Below the pieces are notes generated by a model. The model saw only the letters and a program-made list of their open reading frames with translations, did no database searches and had not been told where the DNA came from. From Paracoccaceae bacterium (lineage in GTDB: Bacteria; Pseudomonadota; Alphaproteobacteria; Rhodobacterales; Rhodobacteraceae), in assembly GCA_021767525.1 (NCBI GenBank), contig JAASTF010000025.1, forward strand, positions 1-20,084: a DNA stretch of 20,084 nucleotides, written 5' to 3'. Each line of letters opens with the position of its first letter. The first letter of the stretch is position 1. Shown here in pieces: positions 13,343-20,084 of this stretch. Made by a program: the position numbers and the translations under genes.

Positions 13343-15532
13343 CTAGCGTGTGCTTTCCGGGCGCGGGGCGGTGCCGGGCTCGACATCCCCGCCGAACAGG
13401 CTGTCCAAAAGGCTTTCGATACCGTTGCGCGTCTGGCGGTCGCGGTCCTGCTGCGCCGGCTGATCCGAGAACTCGGAAACGCCGGCGGGCGGCGCCATCG
13501 GCAAGGGCCGCGGCGGCAGGCCCTCGTGCACGCGGATCATGGTTTCGTGCCAGATCTCGGCGGGCAGGCCCGATCCGGTGACCCCCTTCAGCGGCGTGTT
13601 GTCGTCATATCCCATCCAGACTCCGGCCACGTAATCGGCGGTAAATCCGATGAACCACGCGTCGCGCGCGGCCTGCGTCGTGCCCGTCTTGCCGGCCGCC
13701 TGCCGGTCGGGCAGCGCGGCGCGACGGCCCGTGCCCTCGGCCACGACCTTGTGCATCATCCATGTCAGCTCGGCCGCTGCATCGCGCTGGATCACACGCT
13801 CGCCGATCCCGCCCGAGGCGGTCATCACCGGATCATCATCGCCCTGGATGCGCAGCTCGATCAGGCCATAGGGCGTGACCGCCGAGCCGCCGTTCAGGAT
13901 GCCGGCATAGGCCCCCGTCATTTCAAGCAACGTCGATTCCGAGGCCCCCAGCGCCAGCGCCGGCCCAAGCGCAAGGTCCGATTCGATTCCGAAATCGGCC
14001 GCAACCTTGCGCACCATGTCCAGACCCACGCTTTGCGCCACTTTCACAGCCGGGATGTTCAGCGACACCCGCAGCGCCTCGGCCAGGGTAACGCGGCCAT
14101 GCACGTCTTTGTCATAGTTTTCGGGGCACCATTCGCCCGAGCCGGGGATCGTCACGCAATATCTTTCGTCCACGATCGTGTCGGCCGCCGAATACCCCAT
14201 GTCCAGCGCCGCCGCATAAACGAACGGCTTGAACGCCGAACCGGTCTGCCGCAACGCCTGCGTCGCCCGGTTGAAGGCGCCCACGACCTTGGTCTTGCGC
14301 CCGCCCACCATCGCGCGCACCGCGCCGTCGGCACTCATCACCACGATGGCGGCCTGTGCCTTCGACTCCTTGGACACCTTGTTTTCAAAGACCTGCTTCA
14401 TCGCCTCTTCGGCGGCGCGCTGGATACGCGGGTCCAGCGTGGTGCGGATGATCACGTCCTCGGTGGTGTTGCGCGTAAAGAATTCGGGGCCCGCCGACAT
14501 CACCCAATCCGCGAAATAGCCACCCGCCTGCGCATCGGCCGCCTCGGACAGTTCCGCCGGGTTGGCCAGCGCCTCTTGCGCCTCGGCCTCGGACAGATAG
14601 CCCTGCTCGCGCATAAGGCCGATCACCACGGCGGCGCGGTTTTGCGAGCGTTCCAGGTTGTTGGTGGGCGCCAGCGCCGTCGGCGCCGTCAACAGCCCCG
14701 CCAGCATCGCACTTTCCGCCGGGGTCAGCTGCCCCGAGGTCTTGCCAAAGAACCGCTGCGCCGCGGCCTCGGCGCCAAAGGCACCGCCACCCATATAGGC
14801 GCGGTTCAGATAGATGGTCAGGATCTCGTCCTTGGTGAATTTCAGCTCCATCGCCAGGGCATAGATCGCTTCCTTCGCCTTGCGCCCCAGCGACCCGCGC
14901 CGGCAATCGGCCTCGTAATCGGCCTCGGTTTCCCAAACGGCCGGATCATATTCCACGCCCAGGCACATCAGCTTGGCAGTCTGCTGCGTGATAGTCGAGC
15001 CGCCATGGCCCGAAAACGGCCCGCGCCCTTCGCGCAGGTTGATCCGGATGGCGCTGGCGATGCCCCGCGGGCTAATTCCGAAATGACGATAGAACCGCTT
15101 GTCCTCGGTGGCGACCACGGCATTCTTCAGATGCGGGCTGACCATGTTCGCGGTCACGACGCCGCCGAACTGATCGCCGCGCCATGCAAACTTGGCCCCG
15201 CTCGCATCCAGCAAGGTGACCGACCCGCGCTGCCGCCCATCCAGCACCTGGTCGTAGGCCGGCAAGGTCGTATAGAAATAGCCCACGGCCAGCGCCAGAA
15301 ACAGCGCCACCACCGCCCCTAGCCGCCAGGACACAGCCCAGACGATCCGCCAGGCAAAGCGCAACAGCGCCAGAAACGCCGCCACGACCGGATTGCGCCG
15401 CCGCGCCGGTTTTCTGGACGCCGGCTTTTTCGCGGTCTGCTTGCCCTTGGCCGCCGCTTTCGGCTTTTTCGTCGGCTTCGAATACCGCTTGTCCGCCACC
15501 AAGGGCGGCCGTCTGCGACCTGAATCACCCAT
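13343..15532 (-). CDS. mrcA: Class A penicillin-binding protein (PBP1A type, bifunctional)
   Basis: This 729-residue protein polymerises and cross-links peptidoglycan. Residues 1-47 are a Lys/Arg/Ala-rich cytoplasmic tail, followed by a membrane-spanning region at about 50-90. The GT51 glycosyltransferase domain has catalytic E143 in ATEDKRFYRHFG and the GGSTITQQTAK motif (178-188). An unusual stretch with C190 and C210 (LGVEYDPAVWETEADYEADC) interrupts the usual spacing before GRKAKEAIYALAMEL. The transpeptidase domain has SAFK (nucleophile S432), SLN (490-492) and KTG (615-617). The C-terminal tail after about residue 680 is Pro- and Gln-rich. ATG 15532 follows AGGG at 6 nt. The gene is convergent with mlaC (46-bp gap) and divergent from glnK. 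Confidence 0.96.
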   Translation of the reverse strand: MGDSGRRRPPLVADKRYSKPTKKPKAAAKGKQTAKKPASRKPARRRNPVVAAFLALLRFAWRIVWAVSWRLGAVVALFLALAVGYFYTTLPAYDQVLDGRQRGSVTLLDASGAKFAWRGDQFGGVVTANMVSPHLKNAVVATEDKRFYRHFGISPRGIASAIRINLREGRGPFSGHGGSTITQQTAKLMCLGVEYDPAVWETEADYEADCRRGSLGRKAKEAIYALAMELKFTKDEILTIYLNRAYMGGGAFGAEAAAQRFFGKTSGQLTPAESAMLAGLLTAPTALAPTNNLERSQNRAAVVIGLMREQGYLSEAEAQEALANPAELSEAADAQAGGYFADWVMSAGPEFFTRNTTEDVIIRTTLDPRIQRAAEEAMKQVFENKVSKESKAQAAIVVMSADGAVRAMVGGRKTKVVGAFNRATQALRQTGSAFKPFVYAAALDMGYSAADTIVDERYCVTIPGSGEWCPENYDKDVHGRVTLAEALRVSLNIPAVKVAQSVGLDMVRKVAADFGIESDLALGPALALGASESTLLEMTGAYAGILNGGSAVTPYGLIELRIQGDDDPVMTASGGIGERVIQRDAAAELTWMMHKVVAEGTGRRAALPDRQAAGKTGTTQAARDAWFIGFTADYVAGVWMGYDDNTPLKGVTGSGLPAEIWHETMIRVHEGLPPRPLPMAPPAGVSEFSDQPAQQDRDRQTRNGIESLLDSLFGGDVEPGTAPRPESTR

Positions 15533-15618
15533 GAATTGCCCTGCCCGAGCCTGTCTTCGTTACACCGATAATACCTGCGAAACGCCGGGATGTAGACCCT
15601 GTGCCGCCCGCTCAAGCC

Positions 15619-15683
15619 TTTTTGTTCTGCCTAATTTTTAGTCTTTACTGATTATTTGCGTATTTTTTAATCATTTGAGCAGG
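15619..15683. promoter_or_regulatory. AT-rich divergent promoter region between the PBP gene and glnK
   Basis: A 65-bp AT-rich patch stands out in the GC-rich sequence. It contains TTTACT (15644-15649) and TTTAAT-like hexamers (near 15666-15671) in the plus direction, and a GATTA...TAATC dyad (15650-15672). A TGCACC half-site resembling NtrC half-sites is at 15742-15747. I see no convincing -24/-12 sigma-54 element. The 5' region of glnK also has a small CCCGG-TCTG-CCGGG hairpin (about 15722-15735). Confidence 0.35.
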
Positions 15684-15794
15684 CTTTACGCAGGGACCAG
15701 CGCCGCCAAACCTTCCTTATGCCCGGTCTGCCGGGATTTTCTGCACCGGCAAACAGGCGGGAGCCCTCCGCCGCAGATCGCAAAGGGGACAAAG

Positions 15795-16133
15795 GTGAAA
15801 CTGATCATTGCGACGATCAAACCGTTCAAGCTGGAAGAGGTCCGCGAGGCGCTGACCGAAATCGGCGTGCGCGGGATGATGGTGACGGAAATCAAAGGCT
15901 TCGGCGCGCAGTCGGGCCATACCGAAATCTATCGTGGCGCAGAATACGCCGTGAATTTCGTGCCGAAGATCAAACTGGAAATCGCCGTGAACGCGGCGAT
16001 GGCCGACCAGGTCATCGAAACGATCGCCAAGACCGCCAAGACCGGCAAGATCGGCGACGGCAAGATCTTCGTGCTGGACCTGCAACAAGCCGTGCGCGTG
16101 CGCACCGGCGAAACCAACGAAGACGCGCTGTGA
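15795..16133 (+). CDS. glnK: PII nitrogen regulatory protein GlnK
   Basis: This 112-residue PII protein senses 2-oxoglutarate, ATP/ADP and, through uridylylation, glutamine; when nitrogen becomes plentiful, GlnK-type proteins bind and close the partner AmtB channel. The length matches PII exactly. The T-loop (about 37-55) has GFGAQSGHTEIYRGAEY with Y51 as the uridylylation site. The ATP-binding B-loop segment KTGKIGDGKIFV and the C-loop with VRTGE are present. The start is GTG at 15795, supported by GGGGA at 6-nt spacing (15784-15788) and by the PII N-terminus KLIIATIKPFKLEEV; earlier in-frame starts are not supported. amtB follows after 23 bp, which favours GlnK over GlnB. Confidence 0.96.
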   Translation: MKLIIATIKPFKLEEVREALTEIGVRGMMVTEIKGFGAQSGHTEIYRGAEYAVNFVPKIKLEIAVNAAMADQVIETIAKTAKTGKIGDGKIFVLDLQQAVRVRTGETNEDAL

Positions 16134-16156
16134 TGCGTGCAGGGGGAAAGGAAACC

Positions 16157-17470
<1,314 letters not shown>

Positions 17471-17479
<9 letters not shown>

Positions 17480-17502
17480 GTTCTCCTTCCATCAGCTCTT
17501 TT
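17471..17502 (+). terminator. First terminator hairpin, overlapping the amtB stop
   Basis: AAGAGCTGA (17471-17479, containing the TGA stop of amtB) pairs perfectly with TCAGCTCTT (17492-17500) around a 12-nt loop, and the right arm runs into TTTT (17499-17502). This makes a weaker terminator before the main one. Confidence 0.6.
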
Positions 17503-17510
17503 GACACTGG

Positions 17511-17536
17511 CCCGGGCGTTCGCGCCCGGGTTTTTT
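17511..17536 (+). terminator. Strong intrinsic terminator of glnK-amtB
   Basis: CCCGGGCG (17511-17518) and CGCCCGGG (17523-17530) form a perfect 8-bp stem with a TTCG tetraloop, followed by six Ts (17531-17536). This is a textbook Rho-independent terminator, 32 bp after the amtB stop. Confidence 0.92.
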
Positions 17537-17761
17537 GATGCCCGATCCTATCCAAAGGCGCGCGCCCAAGGGCGCGCAACAGCCTGCCTCGGCGTCGGGC
17601 TGTGCCCGCCACCTCGATCCAGCACCACGGTGACGCCCGAACCGACCGCAGGTCCCGGCACAAAACGCGGAATTTGAGTTTACTTGGCAAGATGAAGAGA
17701 GAACCGTGGTCGCCAAAGCCCCCGGCCTTGCGCTTCCTCTCTCCGGAAATATCCCGGGGGT

Positions 17762-17780
17762 TTGGGGGCAGCGCCCCCAA
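17762..17780. terminator. TTGGGGGC-AGC-GCCCCCAA hairpin of the repeat
   Basis: A perfect 8-bp stem with an AGC loop and A/T ends. It resembles the hairpin at 8486-8502 and would fold in RNA from either strand, but there is no long T-tract. Confidence 0.4.
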
Positions 17781-17804
17781 GGCCGGCGCGGCCCGAGCGC
17801 ATTC

Positions 17805-17827
17805 AAAAATGTGCGGGCGCAGCCCGC
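17805..17827 (-). terminator. Terminator candidate for the small lipoprotein gene
   Basis: Read on the minus strand, GCGGGC-TGC-GCCCGC (17827-17813) is followed after three bases by five Ts (17809-17805). It begins 15 bp after the lipoprotein stop codon, so it is well placed to terminate that transcript. Confidence 0.55.
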
Positions 17828-17841
17828 GCCTTTGGATCAGG

Positions 17842-18057
17842 TCACAGGCTGGCGCATTGCGGGCGGCCGCGCGCATCCACGATGGGCAGGCGTTGGCCCA
17901 GGATCACCTCGTATCGACACCCCTTGTCATCCGTCACGAATGTCGGACCGTCACCGCCGCCAATGGGCGCCCTGGCACCGCCACCGGTGCCCGTCGCCTG
18001 GCATCCTACCACGATCGTTACGGCCAACAGGCACATCCCAACTCGATACCGTTTCAT
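17842..18057 (-). CDS. Small predicted lipoprotein, 71 residues, function unknown
   Basis: The protein begins MKRYRVGMCLLAVTIVVGC, a short positively charged and hydrophobic signal ending in the lipobox VVGC with C19 as the lipidated residue. The mature part has a Gly-rich linker (about 20-35), then a compact segment starting VTDDKGCRYEV and ending GRPQCASL. That segment has two cysteines about 20 residues apart, which could form a disulfide in the periplasm. It loosely resembles small envelope proteins common in Rhodobacteraceae (a D-x-x-GC ... GrPvC pattern), from memory only. ATG 18057 follows AAAGGG at 8-nt spacing, and a terminator hairpin follows the stop; both support a real gene. A stop codon separates it from the hydrolase gene, which ends 83 bp upstream on the same strand. 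I do not recognise its function. Confidence 0.75.
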   Translation of the reverse strand: MKRYRVGMCLLAVTIVVGCQATGTGGGARAPIGGGDGPTFVTDDKGCRYEVILGQRLPIVDARGRPQCASL

Positions 18058-18139
18058 GCCGCATCCCTTTCGCGTTCAGGCCGGAACAGGGCCGAATGCT
18101 TAGCGCAGGTCGCCCAGCCTGCACAGCCGTCCGGATCGC

Positions 18140-19390
18140 TCAGCCGATGACCTGTGCGGTTTCGACAACGGCATGAAGCAGCACATCAGCCCCCGCAGCG
18201 GCCCATTGCGGTGTGATTTCCTCGGCCTCGTTGTGGCTCAGCCCATCGACACAGGGGCACATGATCATGGCCGTGGGCGCCACCTGCGCGATCCAGCAGG
18301 CGTCGTGCCCGGCGCCCGACACGATATCGCGGTGGCTGTATCCCAAGCGTTCCGCCGCATCTCGTATCGCGCCCACACATCCCGCATCGAAGGCCACCGG
18401 ATCGAACCCGCCGACCTTTTCGAACGCCACCTCCACCTGCATGTCATCCGCGATGATCTGCGCCTGTTCGCGCAGGCGCCGCTCCATATCCTCGATCACC
18501 GCCTTGTCGGGGCTGCGGAAATCGACGGTAAACACCGCCTTTCCCGGGATCACGTTGCGCGAGTTGGGAGATATCTCGATATGGCCCACCGCGCCCACGG
18601 CATCGGGCGCATGGCCCCAGGCGATGGCGTCCACCTTGTCGATGATCCGCGCCATCGCCAGGCCCGCGTTGCGCCGCATCGGCATCGGGGTCGAGCCGGT
18701 GTGGCTGTCCCGGCCCGTCACCGTGATCTGCGTCCAGCTCAGCCCCTGCCCATGCGTGACCACACCGATATCGACGCCCTCGGCCTCGAGGATCGGGCCC
18801 TGTTCGATATGCAGCTCGAAAAAGGCGTGCATCTTGCGCGCGCCCACGGGCTCGTCGCCCTCCCAGCCGATCCGGCGCAGCTCATCGCCAAAGCGCGCGC
18901 CCGAGGCATCGCGCTGATCCTTGGCCCAGTCCTCGCTATGCACCCCTGCAAACACGCCCGAGGACAGCATCGCAGGCGCAAAACGGGTGCCTTCTTCGTT
19001 CGTCCAATTGGTGACGACGATGGGATGGCGGGTGCGGATGTCCATGTCGTTCAGCGTGCGGATGATCTCCAAACCGGCCAGTACGCCCAGCACACCGTCA
19101 TACTTGCCGCCCGTGGGCTGCGTATCCAGGTGGCTGCCCACGTAAACCGGCAGCGCATCGGGGTCGGTGCCGGGGCGCAGGGCGAACATGTTGCCCATGC
19201 TGTCCAGCCCCATCTCGCAGCCCGCGACCTGGCACCAGCGTTGAAACAGCGCGCGGCCTTCGGCATCTGCATCGGTCAGGGTCTGGCGATTATTGCCGCC
19301 CGCCACGCCGGGACCGATCTTGGCCATCTCCATCAGGCTGTCCCACAGCCGCTCGCCATTGATGCGCAGGTTTTCGCCCGGTGCCGCCAT
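18140..19390 (-). CDS. Zn-dependent M20-family hydrolase (N-carbamoyl amino acid / beta-ureidopropionase type)
   Basis: This 416-residue enzyme belongs to the hydantoinase/carbamoylase branch of peptidase family M20. Members hydrolyse N-carbamoyl-beta-alanine, N-carbamoyl-L-amino acids or allantoate, releasing ammonia and CO2. The likely metal ligands are H87 (GSHLDTQPTGGKYDG), D98, E133 (TNEEGTRF), H194 (ELHIEQGPILE) and H386 (LSHNEAE). D89 is the usual activating aspartate, and E132 the likely general base. The dimerisation-domain motif GRDSHTGSTPMPMRRNAG is present. ATG 19390 follows GGGGG at good spacing; a TTG at 19417 would add nine residues. No hydantoinase or pyrimidine-degradation gene lies alongside, so the substrate cannot be fixed from context. 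The length is normal, and no residue appears missing. Confidence 0.9.
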   Translation of the reverse strand: MAAPGENLRINGERLWDSLMEMAKIGPGVAGGNNRQTLTDADAEGRALFQRWCQVAGCEMGLDSMGNMFALRPGTDPDALPVYVGSHLDTQPTGGKYDGVLGVLAGLEIIRTLNDMDIRTRHPIVVTNWTNEEGTRFAPAMLSSGVFAGVHSEDWAKDQRDASGARFGDELRRIGWEGDEPVGARKMHAFFELHIEQGPILEAEGVDIGVVTHGQGLSWTQITVTGRDSHTGSTPMPMRRNAGLAMARIIDKVDAIAWGHAPDAVGAVGHIEISPNSRNVIPGKAVFTVDFRSPDKAVIEDMERRLREQAQIIADDMQVEVAFEKVGGFDPVAFDAGCVGAIRDAAERLGYSHRDIVSGAGHDACWIAQVAPTAMIMCPCVDGLSHNEAEEITPQWAAAGADVLLHAVVETAQVIG

Positions 19391-19458
19391 ATCTGCCCCC
19401 GTTTCCAGTTTGGCCAACGATTGGCTTCGTCCGGCGCGGTGTCAAGCCGCGGCGCGGG

Positions 19459-20084
19459 TCAAGTCTTGCGCAGAACGGCCATGTAGAACCCGTCCATACC
19501 ACCAGTTTCGGGCCAGTAATCGGGGCGCAGACGCAACCCGCCCTCTTCCGTGATCCAGGCCGGGTCGACGCCTGGGCGGTCCAGCGCGGCGCGGTCGACC
19601 ACCAGACCAGGGTGACGTGCCAGCGCCTCGTCCACCTGCACCTCGCCCTCGTCCGGCAGCAGCGAGCAGGTGCAGAACACCAACCGCCCGCCGGGTTTCA
19701 ACAGGCCCAGGGCATGATCCAACATGGCCGCCTGCAATTCGATCAGCGCGCCGAACTCGGATCCGTCCTTGGCATGGGGCAGGTCGGGGTGGCGGCGGAT
19801 CGTGCCGGTGGCCGAACAGGGCGCATCCAGCAGGATCGCGTCGTATTGGCCCGTATGTTCCAGCGCGTCAGCCGCCACGATCGCGGCGCGCAGGCCGGTG
19901 CGATCCACGTTCTCTGTCACGCGCACCAGCCGTGCCTCGGAAATATCCAGCGCGGTCACCTCCGCGCCCGTGGCGGCCAGTTGCAATGTCTTGCCACCGG
20001 GCGCGGCGCACATGTCCAGCACCGCCTCGCCCGGTTGCGCGTCCAGCAGCCGCACGGGCAGCGCGGCGGCGGCGTCCTGCACCC
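19459..20084 (-). CDS. rsmB: RsmB/NOP2-family rRNA (cytosine-C5) methyltransferase, 3' part
   Basis: About 208 C-terminal residues of a SAM-dependent RNA m5C methyltransferase are visible; the start lies beyond the window edge. The SAM-binding motif VLDMCAAPGGKTLQLA, the DISEAR strand and the two catalytic cysteine motifs DAPCSATGTIRRHPDL (motif IV, PC) and FCTCSLLPDEGE (motif VI, TC) are all present. The opening sequence QDAAAALPVRLL is the usual stretch just before motif I, so the true start is well upstream and the internal ATG is not a start. The end GGMDGFYMAVLRKT is typical. By family, the target is probably C967 of 16S rRNA, but a NusB-like N-terminal domain cannot be checked here. The stop is 68 bp before the hydrolase start, on the same strand. 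Confidence 0.92.
   Translation of the reverse strand, partial: VQDAAAALPVRLLDAQPGEAVLDMCAAPGGKTLQLAATGAEVTALDISEARLVRVTENVDRTGLRAAIVAADALEHTGQYDAILLDAPCSATGTIRRHPDLPHAKDGSEFGALIELQAAMLDHALGLLKPGGRLVFCTCSLLPDEGEVQVDEALARHPGLVVDRAALDRPGVDPAWITEEGGLRLRPDYWPETGGMDGFYMAVLRKT

Larger units (their letters stand above)
17537..17841. repeat. Repeat-rich noncoding spacer (copy 2 of the structured repeat)
   Basis: No gene is seen here. A palindrome GCGCGCCC-AA-GGGCGCGC lies at 17560-17577. The 24-bp segment at 17676-17699 is, on the minus strand, 22/24 identical to 8439-8462. On the plus strand a CCGGAAATATCCCGGGGG-like run (about 17743-17760) leads into the hairpin TTGGGGGC-AGC-GCCCCCAA (17762-17780), the same core as the hairpin at 8486-8502. 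The two halves of the element therefore seem to be in opposite orientation here. A separate hairpin at 17813-17827 serves the lipoprotein gene. Confidence 0.65.

Noticed and set aside
13526..15322. 598-codon open frame antisense to the PBP gene
   Set aside because: It is the reverse-strand shadow of a G/C-third-position-biased gene; composition is Arg/His/Gly/Gln-rich with no recognisable domain and no ribosome binding site.
15533..15794. Sigma-54 (-24/-12) promoter for glnK
   Set aside because: I looked for TGGC-N8-TTGC-like sequence and found none that was convincing; only one TGCACC half-site.
15719..16156. In-frame extension of amtB upstream through glnK
   Set aside because: The frame is open but reads through glnK in another frame; the AmtB signal peptide and ribosome binding site place the start at 16157 or 16160.

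Overview
The window looks like chromosomal DNA from an alphaproteobacterium of the Rhodobacteraceae (Roseobacter or Paracoccus-like). The support is high GC with a strong G/C third-position bias, the protein family variants, and GC-rich intergenic hairpins with a GGGGGC-AGC-GCCCCC core that are common in that family. This assignment is inferred from recognition, not from a search. Gene density is high, and no tRNA, rRNA, CRISPR array, transposase or phage gene was seen.

Layout, left to right. At 1-918 (minus) is a partial FAD/NAD(P) pyridine nucleotide-disulfide oxidoreductase of the ferredoxin/rubredoxin reductase type. It is divergent from a Prx5-type peroxiredoxin (1022-1510) and an acetoacetyl-CoA synthetase (1591-3561). 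Convergent with the synthetase is a Crp/Fnr-family regulator with four cysteines (3569-4297, minus). A 268-bp control region separates it from a soluble PAS-HWE histidine kinase (4566-5606). The minus strand then carries a tightly coupled operon transcribed from 8358 to 5603: a Rid-family protein, a glycerophosphodiester phosphodiesterase, a FemAB/GNAT-like DUF482 acyltransferase and a pterin-4a-carbinolamine dehydratase. After a repeat-rich spacer (8359-8677) come a type I secretion ABC transporter and its HlyD adaptor (11715 to 8678, minus).

Divergent from the exporter is an mlaA-mlaC pair (11862-13296) for retrograde phospholipid transport. Next are a class A penicillin-binding protein of the PBP1A type (15532 to 13343, minus) and, divergent from it, glnK-amtB (15795-17479) for ammonium sensing and uptake, followed by two consecutive terminator hairpins. 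A second repeat-rich spacer (17480-17841) leads to a 71-residue lipoprotein (minus). The last genes are a Zn-dependent M20 carbamoyl-amino-acid hydrolase (19390 to 18140, minus) and the 3' part of an RsmB-type rRNA methyltransferase (19459 to the window edge, minus).

Most of the window is ordinary core metabolism, envelope maintenance and nitrogen control, and I see no clear new multigene system. The parts most worth a second look are: the cysteine-bearing Crp/Fnr protein beside an orphan HWE kinase whose ribosome binding site lies in a hairpin; two copies of a structured intergenic repeat, one of which supplies the stop codon of hlyD; the exporter pair with no visible substrate or TolC; the mlaA tail that also encodes the start of mlaC; and the small lipoprotein.
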